Positions 1-9,984 of a DNA stretch of 64,000 nt are shown here, one piece after another. Numbering within the stretch: position 1 is the first letter of the stretch; every line of letters begins with the position of its first letter. The notes under the pieces were generated by a model that saw nothing but the letters and a program-made list of their open reading frames with translations, was not told the DNA's origin and did not search any database. Source of the DNA: Amblyomma americanum (lineage: Eukaryota; Arthropoda; Arachnida; Ixodida; Ixodidae); the NCBI RefSeq assembly GCF_052857255.1, contig NC_135498.1:162154124-162218123 (forward strand). The letters run 5' to 3'. The position numbers were made by a program, and so were the translations under genes.

Positions 1-1
1 C

Positions 2-760
2 CGCGCCTGGCTCCTGCAGGTTGATGCGCATTTCCAGCTGCGACGTATCACCAGCTAGCAGACCAAGTTCCTCCACCTCGTGTCGTCATCGCCTCCTGAC
101 GTCGCTAAGGACTTAGTGAACGTCATCAGCTCGCCGGAATTGGCTCGATCCTTCGTTGAAGGCGGCTATCTTCGACCGCAAGTCAGCGTCCGCGCGCTGC
201 AAACTCCAGCAGCTCCTCAGCGCTGCAGAGCTTGGTCACAGCCGCCCTTCGTAGCTCCTCCGTCGCATGCGCCAGCTTCTAGAAGACTCCGCTGCTCACC
301 ACAACCCATTTATGCGTGAGTTTTTCCTTTAGCGCCTTCCCCAACACATGGTTCCTATCCTCGCAGCTGCGGGTGATGTTTCATTAGACAAGCTCGTTGA
401 ACTCACTGACCGTGTTGCGGACTACTCACGACTCGTCAACGTCAGCTCTGCGACCAGTCTGCCTCCAACTACGGCCGTAGACTTCCAGCTTTTCAGCATC
501 GAATGTCGACTTGATGCTCTTGCCGGGCGGCTCGATGTCCTCGCGCCTTTGCCGCGACGTTCTCCGCCGAGGTTCAGGCCACGCCGCCGCTCCCCGGCAC
601 CTTCGTGCTCCCTGGAATATCAACCATCTGACGCGTGGCCAGCCAACTCGCTCTCGGCTGTCTGCTGGTGCCACCGTATTTTCGACAGCTCTGCCCGCAA
701 GTGCACACACCCGTGCTCCTGGTTGGGAAACGCTGCTACCGGCCACTGACGGCGGCAATT
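2..760 (+). pseudogene. Gag remnant of the first gypsy element
   Basis: Shifting frames give a capsid-like helical stretch: AWLLQVDAHFQL near the left edge, a segment about laying out ranges and residues of 'LPPDVAKDLV' type near 90-120, and VELTDRVADYSR near 400-440. It ends in a knuckle-like segment, CWCHRIFDSSARKC, near 660-705. Such a short C/H-rich knuckle just before the protease is typical of tick gypsy Gag proteins. At least three frame changes and several stops are present, and the N-terminus is outside the window. Confidence 0.75.
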
Positions 761-775
761 GGTGCTGGTGGACGG

Positions 776-1130
776 ACATGCCGCCCCTTTTATGTCTCGG
801 ACATGATTACTGACACTCGTTCACTGGTAGACACGGGAGCACAAGTGAGCGTCATAGCCGCCTCTTGGGCAGAACGCCGTCGCAACGAACAGACCTCACC
901 ACTCCAAGCGATCAACTCCCCATTCGCACGTATTGCCAACGGTCCCTGACGCTCAACGTGGGATTGCGCCGCACGTTTCGCTGGATCTTCATTATCGCTG
1001 ACGTCGCGCAAGCTGTTCTCGGCGAGGACTTTGTCAGTTTCTTCAACCTAGCCGTCGACATACAAGCTCATCACCTCATAGATCTCAGCAGGCACCTCTT
1101 CGTCAACGGCGTCTCTCCACCACTGAGGCG
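776..1130 (+). pseudogene. Retroviral-type aspartic protease remnant (gypsy)
   Basis: The frame contains LVDTGAQVSVI, with the catalytic Asp codon at 830-832 inside a DTGA motif. This is the signature of the single-domain retropepsin that cleaves Gag-Pol. The downstream flap region is frameshifted near 945. A later phrase, ADVAQAVLGEDF at about 1000-1035, matches the second conserved block of such proteases, where ILG followed by Asp is usual. It sits directly before the RT domain, as expected. It is inactive as a gene because of the frameshifts. Confidence 0.8.
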
Positions 1131-1223
1131 ACGGGGCTTCGCGCTCTCGTCCCTGTTGCGCCGTATGCGAGAGTTCTGTCTGATTTTCCCAACCTCACAA
1201 AACCGCATACCAGAGAGTCACGG

Positions 1224-1897
1224 GTGAAGCACTCGATCACTCACCAGATCGTGACTTCGGGGCCTCCGGTGTTTGTTCGCCCTCGTCGTTTTTCGGGAGA
1301 ACAACTCGCTATCGCTCGCAGTGAGCTCCAACACATGCTTGAACTCAGCATAGTACGCCTTCTTCCAGCAACTGGGCATCGTCACTTAACATGGTGCCAA
1401 AGAAAGATCCAGGCGACTGAAGACCATGCGGAGATTACCAAGCCCGCAACGCTAATACTTTACCAGACCGCTATCCGCTTCCTCACATACAGGACTTCAC
1501 ATCAAATCTGGCTGGGTACACGGTGTTCTCTAAAACTGACTTAATGAAGGCTTATCATCAAATTCCTGTGGAGCCCACTGATATTCTGAAGACGGCCATT
1601 ACCAACCGTTCGGCCTCTTTGAGTACGTGCGGATGCCTTTTGGCTTGCCCAACGCCGCACAGATTTCAGCGAGCTATCAACGAGGTTATGCCAGGCCTCG
1701 ACTTTGTGTTCGCTTACACCGATGATCTCCTCGTAGCAAGTTCATCCGGTTCCTGGCATGAAGCTCATCTGCGCGCCCTCTTCCACCGACTGGATGAATA
1801 TGGGCCCGTCATCAACCCGAACAAGTTCCTCTTGGGCGCAGCTACAATAGAGTTCCTCGGCAACATTGTCACTCCACAAGGCATTCGGCCTCCCGAC
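1224..1897 (+). pseudogene. Reverse transcriptase remnant, fingers/palm (gypsy)
   Basis: The segment [13 protein letters not shown] (1526-1565) is RT motif A, and the palm active site YTDD is intact at 1715-1726. Upstream frames carry the fingers region (AIARSELQHMLEL near 1306-1345). The frame is broken near 1420-1500 and again near 1640. At 1897 the coding sequence stops abruptly at an insertion. The thumb/connection region resumes after 3200. Confidence 0.9.
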
Positions 1898-3193
1898 AAA
1901 AGTATGGTGGGGCACCCAGAAAAGGAATGTAAACCAATAGGCCCCTGCCTGTGCCACTTAAGTATAACAGGCTTAATCCAATCGTAATATTAATGAAAAG
2001 GCCCGAAGGCAATGTTGTGCTTTTGCCACCCGTAGGTGGGAAAATAAAAAAATGAGGGGGTAATGCTACTAAGCGACCCACAGCCGGGGAAGCGGCCCGG
2101 GGAGACTCCCCTGATCTCCCGTGGGACGTAGCGGAGGGGGTGGGACGTAGGTTGTGGGAATGGGACTGAAGGAAGGGTTATGGGTAATGGGATGGGACTG
2201 GGGACAGCGAGAAATTGACCCTCATTTTATCATTGCTCGACTCCTGTCTGGCCAGGACAGGGAGGGCGTCGATGTTGACCAATGGTGCGGCTCCACTCAC
2301 GGGATGCCCGACCACCCAGCGACGCAAAGCTCCGACTCGGAGACAGGAAATCCTAACCCGGGGCAGCTGCCTCGGGCTCCTCCACGACTTTTAAGAGGTC
2401 CGGTTCGGACTTTCGAATCGCTGCCCAGCTACTAACCCTCAAGTGTTTTTCGCGGTTTTTCATACTCCGGAAGTATGTGTGGTGGATCCAGCCAATGGAA
2501 TTAGACTCCCGGGGACCCACCTGTGCTTCAAACCAACCAGCCTTGCACTTATTTCCTCCCCTAGCTTATTGCACTTATTTCCTCCCACACCTACTGAGGT
2601 GGGAGTGTTCAGGGCCGTGCTGACCGGGCCACAAGCCAAGAACCTGGCCGAGGGTGAGGTAACCCGGGCCTACTCCACCGCTACTCCACAACATCGACGG
2701 TTTTCGCATCGGTCGTACTAAGGTCCCCCGTACCTCGGCGTCCCGCGCTCTAGCCTCACGGCCCCGCGGTCAGCCATCCCTGGCTGCTTCCCCGAGGACA
2801 TCGCTCCCAAGGAGCCCTTCTGCTGGAAACCGCCGCGCTGACCTGGCCTCTCCGTGACCAGAAACCGACGCGCCAGCCGGTAGCAACGCACGCCCCCGCG
2901 TGCAGAGGCCTTTTGATTTTCGAGCACTTTTCGAGCCCAATTCCGTGAGTCCAACCTGATTATAAAACCAGGCCTGCCTCCGCACAGGCTTCGGACCTCA
3001 CGTGCGCGACTGGCCCACTCAGTCGCTTGGGAGTCGCTGCCACTTCCATGGGGTTTTGCATCCCCAGAGGACGGGCCCCGGCAAGCCCATCCCCACCGCT
3101 GGCGTTGCACCGGAACAAAGCCTAGTAGCCGAAACTTCACCGGCCCGTATCCGGTGGCAGGGGGGGCCACGAGCAGGCCGCACAGTCGGATTT
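1898..3193. mobile_element. 1.3 kb insertion inside the gypsy RT, flanked by a 7 bp direct repeat
   Basis: The RT frame stops at 1897 and resumes at 3201. The heptamer TCCCGAC stands on both sides (1891-1897 and 3194-3200), so the block between them is a later insertion with a 7 bp target duplication. If the block and one repeat copy are ignored, the gypsy frame is continuous. The insert is GC-rich and has only short open stretches. No known coding domain is certain. The proline- and arginine-rich frames at 2720-3190 could be the 5' part of a LINE first ORF, but this is a guess. No terminal inverted repeats were seen. Confidence 0.75.
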
Positions 3194-3200
3194 TCCCGAC

Positions 3201-3750
3201 AGCGAAATTAAAGCAATTCCAGAATATCCCGCCCCCACGTCACTCAAGAAGCTAAGAGAATTATTGGGCCTCCTGGACTTTCATCGCCGCTTTCTTACGA
3301 AGTGCGCCTCTTTCCTGAAGCCTTTGACCAGTGTTTTGGCTACAAAAAAAGATTCTGCTTCGCCACTTGAGTGGACTTAGGACGCTGCAGTACGTCGAGC
3401 AGTACGTCTCTAGTTGGCAGCTCCTCGGTTTTTTCTCCCAAAAGCTGACGCCACCTGAGACTATATACAGCACCTGCGGTCGAGAATTTCTTGCTGTTTT
3501 CCTCGCCATCAAGCACTTTCGCCACTTCCCGGAGTGCCGGAACTTTCGCGTCGTCACGGACCATAAGCCCTTGACGTTTGCCTTCCAAAGGAACCACAGC
3601 ACCTACACTGCTTGCGAGGTCCGGTAACTGTGTTTTATCTCCGAGTTTACAGTGGATTTCCGTCACGTTCATGGCCCAGAGAATGCTGCTGCTGATGCGT
3701 GTTCTCTTGTTAGTGCTATGGCGTTCGAATCACCAGTGGACATGGGGGAG
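3201..3750 (+). pseudogene. RT thumb/connection and RNase H remnant (gypsy)
   Basis: The sequence resumes with PTSLKKLRELLGLLDFHRRF (3230-3290), the conserved connection between RT and RNase H. A frameshifted RNase H region follows: YSTCGREFLAVFLAIKHFRHF at 3463-3525, VVTDHKPLTFAF at 3550-3585, and HVHGPENAAADACS at 3661-3700. Stops and frame changes near 3380 and 3625 break it. It belongs to the same copy as the RT at 1224-1897. Confidence 0.88.
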
Positions 3751-3824
3751 CTAACGGCTGCACAGCGCAATGATCCAGAGCTGCATCGGCGTCACTCCAC
3801 ATCGACGTACCGGTCCTTCGCGGA

Positions 3825-4472
3825 GTGTCCACTGCTGTTTTCCTCCCAGTTCCTTACGTGCGAGACAACCAGTCGCCTCTCGCGCCCCTCCGTACTTTTA
3901 ACTTTCCGTCGTACAATTTTCGAAAACTGCACCTCCTGAGCCACATTAGTATTCGTGCGATGCAGAAGATGATCACATCTCGTTTCCTTTGGCCAAGCAT
4001 CAATGCCGACGTCCGCCACTGGGGACGAACCTGCCTTCACTGCCAGCGCGTCAAAGTTCACTGGCATTCCGTCACGCCTGCCTCTCCTTTTCGGCCGCCT
4101 GAGGCACGATTTTCTCACGTTCACATAGACATTGTTGGACCACTCCCGTTATCACGTGGGGCCTCTTATCTACTCACCTGGGTGGATCGTTTCACCCGCT
4201 GGCCCGAGGCGTTGCCCACTGCTGACGGTACAGCCGAGACCGTTGCTTCGGCCTTGATGGCCGGCTGGTTCTCTCGCTTTGGCTGCCCGTCTGTCGTCAC
4301 CACCGACCGCGGCCGCCAATTTAAATCGACCCTATTTACTGCTCTTGCTAATATTCTGGGCGTCCACCGCATCCATACGACCGCCTGCCATCCTTCGGCC
4401 AATGGCATGTTGGAACGTCTGCATCGACAACTGAAGGCAGCCCTTACCACTTATCAGCCAAGAGAACGCTGA
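3825..4472 (+). pseudogene. Integrase domain (gypsy), open for 215 codons
   Basis: This is the longest open piece of the element. An HHCC zinc-binding domain is visible (LLSHISIRAMQKM, then CLHCQRVK at 4029-4053). The DDE catalytic core follows. The first Asp lies in HIDIVGPLP (near 4123), the second in VVTTDRGRQF (near 4300), and the Glu in NGMLERLHR (near 4402-4428). All catalytic residues are present. The frame ends at a stop at 4470-4472, before the C-terminal domain, which continues in other frames. It is a fossil integrase, not a host gene. Confidence 0.92.
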
Positions 4473-4995
4473 TCCGAGCACCTTCCCCTCGTCCCCTTGG
4501 GCATTGGCTCGGCACTGAAAGCTGACCTTGGCAGCTCTTCTGCTTAGATAGTCTACGGTGTTCCCCTGCATCTCCCTGGGGGATTCTCTCCTTCCTCCCC
4601 TCCGTTATTCTATGTCGCTTTCACCTACACCCGAGACCTACGCAACACATTTCGCCACATTACTCCTGCCACCCCTGCAGCCCGTCCCCCTCAGTCCGTG
4701 TTCGTCAGCCGAGACTTGGCCTCCTGCGCCCATGTCTTCATCCGCCGTGACCACGTCCGTCCACCCCTCACGGCAGCCTACGATAGGCCGTTCAGCGTCC
4801 TCTATCGTGCGCAGAAGACCTTCACGTTAGACGTCAACGGCCGTGAAGACGTCGTGGCTGCTGACCGCCTCAAACCAGCCTACATTGCCACTCCTCTGCC
4901 CGTCGGCTCGCCACTCACTCTCACTTCGGCTGCGCCATTATCGTGCCCGCTTTCCTTCAACCACATCCTCTGGGTGCATCCTGTGGCTTCGCTCT
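4473..4995 (+). pseudogene. C-terminal tail of the gypsy integrase
   Basis: After the stop at 4470-4472, frames carry the usual post-integrase segment: DLASCAHVFIRRD (near 4712-4750), PFSVLYRAQKTFTLDVNG (4791-4842), and REDVVAADRLKPAYI (4843-4887). Tick gypsy elements have this GPF/Y-like module just before the LTR. A frameshift near 4500-4690 separates it from the catalytic core. Confidence 0.8.
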
Positions 4996-5201
4996 AGAGG
5001 GGGGAGCCCTGTAGCGGCGCCCCTCGCGCCACGTTCGGCTCGCAGGCCATGACACGCTGCGCCGGACAAGAAAGAGGAAGTTGCGCTAAGCCGCCGCAGC
5101 GCGAGCAGTGCAACTAAACTGTTCGAACCTCAACGCTGTTGGAGCCGGTTCTTCCTCGCCTTAGCTCCGACAAAGCTTTCTGTGTTTGGCGAACTACTAT
5201 A
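4992..5201 (+). repeat. Polypurine tract and 3' LTR of the first gypsy element
   Basis: A purine run, AGAGGGGGGAG, lies at 4996-5006. It is followed at 5010 by TGTAGCGGCG, a TG-type LTR start. The LTR-like sequence runs to about 5201, where it ends in GAACTACTATA. At 5202 unrelated gypsy coding sequence begins. The matching 5' LTR is outside the window, so the length of about 190 bp is provisional. Confidence 0.65.
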
Positions 5202-5790
5202 GGCAGTACGTTCCGGAGTACTCGCGGGTTGCGCTTCCTCTGGCTAACCTAACCAAAAGGTAGACCCTCAACGTTTTCTTTGGGATGACAAGGCGCAGAA
5301 GGCTTTCCAGAGGATTAAAGAGTGCTTGGGACGCGCAACTGCGCTTTATGCACCAGGCACTAACATGGAGTTTATTCTAGCCACCGATGCCTCTGATTAT
5401 GCCGTAGGAGCATGTCTAGCACAGTGCGACGGACGAGGAAAGGAAGGAACGCCCGGTCGCCTTACTAAGCAGGAAACTCAGTCCGACCCATTTACGGTGG
5501 GCCACTATCAAGCAGGAGGCCTACGTAATCATCTGGGCACTGACGAAGCTTGAGGCTTGGGTGTTCGGTGCACAGGTACGGGTGGTGATGGACCAAAATC
5601 CGCTCAAGTACCTCAACCTTACCAGCCCGCGTAGTGCCAAGATAACTCGCTGGACTCTCCCTCTGCACAGGTTTTATCTCGCAATCGAACACAAGGAGGC
5701 ACTCAAAATGCTAACGCCGATGCTATGTCAAGGCTTGTGGCTGCGAACTGATGGTGCTTCACCAGGGGCATAGGTAAGAGGATTCGGAAA
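5202..5790 (+). pseudogene. Second Ty3/gypsy element: RT connection and RNase H remnant
   Basis: Reading starts with RQYVPEYSRVALPLANLTK (5204-5260), then WDDKAQKAFQRIKECL (5281-5330). RNase H follows: LATDASDYAVGACLAQCDG (5378-5434), WALTKLEAWVFGA and VVMDQNPLKYLNL (5583-5622). A later phrase is HKEALKNANADAMS, read with a frameshift. At least three frameshifts are present. The upstream RT is not here, and the first gypsy LTR abuts the start. The simplest view is that the first element inserted into this one, so its other half lies left of the window. Confidence 0.85.
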
Positions 5791-5794
5791 CTTC

Positions 5795-6790
5795 GATTGG
5801 GGCTTTGTCATTGTGTATGTTTGCACGGGCCGGAGGGTATTATGCTTGACGCTCCCGTCGCATTGTTTTGCTTGTTGGTGGTGTGGGGCATTATGAAAGC
5901 TATGCAGCACACTTGGCGGGAATGTGTCGCGCTCCTCAACGCGACGTGCCTCACCGCAACCTGAGAAGACTGCGAGTTTCTCTTCGAATGCTCCGGCGGC
6001 CGTTACGGGCCGACGCAAGCAGCTGGGACACCGCGCATTCTGGCGAACGTCGCTGCTGCTCAGGTTTTCTTGAGAGCGGATCGGGCGGTGCGCGTCTTGC
6101 AGTTCATCTGGGCCTGCAGCGCTTCCCAGGAACCTTGGAGTGTCTACGGTGTCGGCACACATGGCTCAAGTGGATCAAGTGCATCTCTCAGCGGCTGTTT
6201 ACGCTCTACAACGCAAAGCATGTAGCCCGGGAGAAAGGCAACGCAGCGTTCTCCGCGCGGCGGCAAGTGCTCTCAACACGGCGGCAGGACTCCACGTGAG
6301 ATGAGCGGCGTATAATATCAAACGCGCTCCTTGGGATGAAAGACTCCGCGTCTGGCACTGGGGCACGTGATGCAAGCCGCGGACTCTGGACGCTACATAA
6401 TGCATGACGACCACGAGAGAGCGCGAGGGGAATAGTGACTGGTGCGAGGCGAGACCGTGAAGAAACGGTTGGTTCCGCCCAGAGACATGAACCTTACGCC
6501 TGATTGGTGAAACTGAATGTTTTTGCATGGCGAGGCTATTTAATCTCTTGTTTTGGGGACTTTGGAAGAGAGATCGAGATGTAATAAAAGAGTGAAAAGC
6601 GAGGGTCGAGCATCCTAGCAGTCTTCCAAAGTGCCCGGCAGGCACACCCCAGCAGACCGGCGGTCAGCGAGTTCGAGCACGGCGGGTGAGGGGAGGACCT
6701 TTTCGAAGGGCTGAAGCTCAGCAGACCGTCGCCTCCTGGGACGAGCACGGCGGGTGAAAGCTGGTAAGAGGCTTCGGAACGTAACTAGTG
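5795..6790 (+). repeat. Probable LTR of the second gypsy element
   Basis: No coding domain is seen. Near its right end lie a TATA-like box (CTATTTAATC, 6535-6545) and a poly(A) signal (AATAAAAG, 6581-6588), about 40 bp apart. They are followed by GC-rich sequence with the repeated phrase GAGCACGGCGGGTGA at about 6673 and 6743. This arrangement, just after RNase H/pol sequence, fits a long LTR, perhaps starting at TGTCATTGTG near 5805. The borders are guesses, because no second copy is present for comparison. Confidence 0.4.
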
Positions 6791-7440
6791 AGGACCAGTT
6801 TCTGTGATGTAGTCGTTGGGGTAGCCCTTGAAATTATTGTTCATAGTCCATTTCACATATTCAAATTCGCGGTTTCACCGGAGGGCCGCCTCCCTGAGGA
6901 GCTGTTTTGTAACACGAGCCGTCATTGGTGTAAGCAGATGAAGCTGCCGGATTCATTATAAGCAAACTGGTATATTAGAGCTTAGTCGGATACACAATTA
7001 AAGCAAACTTGATCGTTAAAATTTAAGGAGGTTCAGATGATCTGCAGAGCGTCGGAGGACCGTGCAGACGCATCTGGTTCTATCGGCGTCTCTCGTTTGG
7101 CTCTCCCGAAGCTTAGTAGCTTGGTGTTCTCTGCAGCCGCCTTTCGGCGGCTCACGTTCTCCTCGGAAGCTCCCCCTCCTTGCCCGCATGACGCCGAGGC
7201 TTAAGGAGTTTTGCTTTAGAGTCCCAAAGCATGCGCGGGCCGCCTCGTGAACGCGCAGTTTACGTGGCACGGCGTCGAATGTCCTGGGCCTCGTTGTCTG
7301 TGTTTTGACAGGCTTCGGAAAGAATGTGCAGCCGAGTCCCAGTCAGTCTGGCTCGAAGACAGCCCCCCATGCGTGGTTCAGCCCTGCGGTGACGGCGTGA
7401 ACCGCGGAGAGAGTCGGATGCGGGGCGCCTCGTGATTGCT
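6791..7440. other. Unassigned stretch, no gene recognised
   Basis: The left part is AT-rich with no visible domain. From about 7020 the sequence becomes GC-rich with short open frames on both strands. It may be the downstream part of the minus-strand repeat ORF that follows, but nothing in it proves this. Confidence 0.4.
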
Positions 7441-7499
7441 GCGCAGGAGCGTTAAATGCCCTCTGTCGGCGTTTTGGGTCTGCGTGGCTTGCCAGTAAT

Positions 7500-7980
7500 G
7501 AGAATGCTGACACGGTGCGCTCTCGTCCGGGTCTGCTTTCCTCCGGCGCGTTCGGCGTTCTTGGCCACGTACCTTGTGGCCTGCCTCCCGCTCGTTCGAA
7601 TACGCCTTCGCTTCCATCTAGGAAGACGATGCGGCTTGTACGGACTGTCGTGTTTGTCTCGTTCATTACGTTTTTCGGTCCGTGGAGTCATGCTTGTACC
7701 GTGATGGTTGCTGATACGAATGCGTCTTTCTTTTCCATCTGGGGAGACGATACGATTTGAGCAGGCTGCCGTGTTTGTCTCGTTCGTTACATTTCTTGGT
7801 TCGGGCCGTCGGGCTTGTACCTTTCTGCTTGCTCATACAAATGTGTCGTCGCTTCCACTGGGGAGCCGATATGGTATGTGCAGATCGCGACGATTGGCTC
7901 TGTTGGGACGTTTCTCACTCCGAACTGTCGGGCTCTCTGGATTGTGCCGCATCAAACCGGGCTTTCGTCGCGACATTGGC
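7500..7980 (-). repeat. Degenerate array of about 118 bp units
   Basis: About three to four diverged units of 117-121 bp follow one another. Each contains a 'cgtgtttgtctcgttc' type phrase (7649, 7770), a 'cttgtacc' phrase (7692, 7813) and a 'cttccatctggggag' type phrase (7611, 7731, 7851). The minus strand reads partly open, with basic phrases such as HRLPRWKRRRIRTSG and NRANRRDLHIPYRLPSG. The array directly continues into the 87 bp array on its right and may be the C-terminal part of the same minus-strand coding region. Confidence 0.65.
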
Positions 7981-9908
7981 CTTATAGATTGCGTTGGCAG
8001 TGGCTTCTGCACCATTGTGGCCTTGGCAGGGCCGCGTGGTCCGTCGTGTCGTTGGGAGCCCGGTTCGTGGCGAGCTTGCAGCGACACCGGCTGCTGCACC
8101 GTTGTGCCGTTGGCAGGGGCGCGGGTTCTGTCATGTCGTTGGGAGCCCGGTTCGTGGCCCGCTTGCGGCGACACCGGCTGCTGAATTGTTGAGTGCGTGG
8201 CAGGGGCGCGGGGTCCGACGTGTCGTTGGGAGCCCGGTTCGTGGCCCGCTTGCGGCGACACCAGCTGCTGCATCTTTGAGTGCGTGGCAGGGGCGCGGGG
8301 TCCGACGTGTCGTTGGGAGCCCGGTTCGTGGTCCGCTTGCGGCGACACCGGCTGCTGCATCGTTGAGTGCGTGGCAGGGGCGCGGGGTCCGTCGTGTCAT
8401 TGGGAGCCCGGTTCGTGGCCCGCTTGCGGCGACACCGGCTGCTGCGCCGTTGAGTGCGTGGCAGGGGCGCGGGGTCCGTCGTGTCGTTGGGAGCCCGCTT
8501 CGTGGCCCGCTTGCGGCGACACCGGCTGCTGCACCGTAGTGTGCGTGGCAGGGGCGCGGGGTCCGACGTGTCGTTGGGAGCCCGCTTGCGGCGACACCGG
8601 CTGCTGCACCATTGTGTGCGTGGCAGGGGCGCGGTGTCCGACGTGTCGTTGGGAGCCCGGTTCGTGGCCCGCTTGCGGCGACACCGGCTGCTGCACCGTT
8701 GAGTGCGTGGAAGGGGCGCGGGGTCTGTCGTGTCGTTGGGAGCCCGGTTCGTAGGCCGCTTGCGGCGACACCGGCTGCTGCACCATTGAGTGCGTGGAAG
8801 GGGCGCGGTGTCCGTCGTATCGTTGGGAGCCCGGTTCGTAGGCCGCTTGCGGCGACACCGGCTGCTGCACCGTTGAGTGCGTGGAAGGGGCGCGGGGTCC
8901 GTCGTGTCGTTGGGAGCCCGGTTCGTAGTCCGCTTGCGGCGACACCGGCTGCTGCACCGTTGAGTGCGTGGAAGGGGTGCGGGGTCCGTCGTGTCGTTGG
9001 GAGCCCGGTTCGTGGCCAGCTTGCGGCGACACCGGCTGCTGCACCGTTTCCGTGGCTGCGGGAATCCTCGTCAACGAAGTGGGTAGCTGCGCTTGCGTGG
9101 TGGCGGTCATTGCAAGAATTGCTGTCATGCGCGGTGTCCCGTCACTGGCAGCGCAAGGCGCAGGTATATGGGCACTCCCGTTCAGCCCCTTGTCGTAGCG
9201 TGCGTGACTGTCACTTGCCGTTCGCAATCTTTCCGCCGTTCCAGCTCTCGTGCCGTCAGCAGTAACTGCAAATTGTGTTAGGCTTCGTCCGGAATTAGTG
9301 ACGTTTTCCGTCGGCGTTGGGACAACTGGTCTGACGTTGCCGTGCACTCCAGGTACGATGGCCGTGGTAGCCTGAGCGAGCTGCGCCCGGACGATCTCTA
9401 CCTCGGCACAGAGCTTCTTGATTGTGGACAGCGCCTCCAGGTACGCCTGCCTCTCGTCGTCGTTGGCAGCCTGGCTTGTCGTTCGCATGTCCAGCTCGTC
9501 GGAGGCTCGTTGACGAATGTTCTCTTCGAGGATTCGCGAGTTCAGTTCGTCCTTGCTTCTGGAGCACGGAAGTTCTCGGGGTTTCTGTTCGTCCACAAGC
9601 TGTTTCTTCGTAGCGGTGCCAAGGATGTTGCGGTCTACTGAGGAGATCGGCGAGTAGACGATCGTAGAGTCGGACTCCGTCGACGAGGTTTGCGGTGGGG
9701 CTGTTGCGTCTTCAGAATTACGTCTGACTGAAATCCTGTCGGTTGTGCGAGCAATATGTTCGTCAGCAGCATGCTGACACTGGACACGCACACAATTTCC
9801 GTATATCACAAATGTCCATGCAGCACCACAGTGAGGACACTTGTCAGTTGCTAGCAGATCTTTTTCACGCCACCGATGACGGACGATGGGGTTAGAGCTG
9901 CCCCCGCC
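7833..9908 (-). pseudogene. Repeat-rich minus-strand ORF of unknown function, one nonsense codon
   Basis: I do not recognise this gene. The frame is open from 9908 down to 7833 apart from one TGA at 8399-8397. No ATG opens the first part; the first usable codon noted is a GTG at 9809, so an upstream exon joined by splicing is possible. Near the N-terminus there is a zinc-ribbon-like cluster, CPHCGAAWTF followed by C-x4-C-x-H. About 200 polar residues follow, including a likely helical stretch (AYLEALSTIKKLCAEVEIVRA). Then come 12 copies of a 29-residue unit with core VQQPVSPQAGHEPGSQRH, rich in Pro, Gln, His and Ser. The nonsense codon changes a repeat-unit Arg codon (CGA) to TGA. The C-terminus is basic. 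A LINE lies just upstream on the same strand, so this could be a mobile-element protein or the degenerate tail of that LINE. It could also be a lineage-specific host gene. Confidence 0.5.
8010..9050 (-). repeat. 87 bp tandem repeat, 12 units
   Basis: The anchor GTTGGGAGCCCG recurs at about 8051, 8138, 8225, 8312, 8399, 8486, 8573, 8648, 8735, 8822, 8909 and 8996. The spacing is 87 bp except for one 75 bp unit after 8573, which lost 12 bp. Both lengths are multiples of three, so the frame is kept. Read on the minus strand, each unit encodes 29 residues. Because of the length, the plus strand also stays open by chance. Confidence 0.95.
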
Positions 9909-9984
9909 CTAATCCGGCACACAGATACCTCCTCCTCCTGTATGAGACAGCGGAAGAAAGGGAGAGAACACGGAGCAATTAGAG

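Larger units (their letters stand above)
1..5201 (+). mobile_element. Ty3/gypsy LTR retrotransposon, degenerate, 5' end outside window
   Basis: An almost complete gag-pol order can be read on the plus strand: Gag remnant, Cys/His knuckle, aspartic protease, reverse transcriptase, RNase H, integrase and a C-terminal tail. A polypurine tract and a 3' LTR follow. Many frameshifts and stops break the frame, so no intact polyprotein exists. A foreign 1.3 kb block interrupts it at 1898-3193. The element begins left of the window. Its LTR is followed at once by RNase H sequence of a different gypsy element, so it probably inserted into that older copy. Domain order and motifs are seen; the superfamily assignment comes from known Ty3/gypsy organisation. 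Confidence 0.93.

Noticed and set aside
7994..9265. Long plus-strand open frames across the 87 bp array
   Set aside because: They follow from a repeat length divisible by three. They end near the array borders, whereas the minus frame continues about 280 codons into unique sequence.
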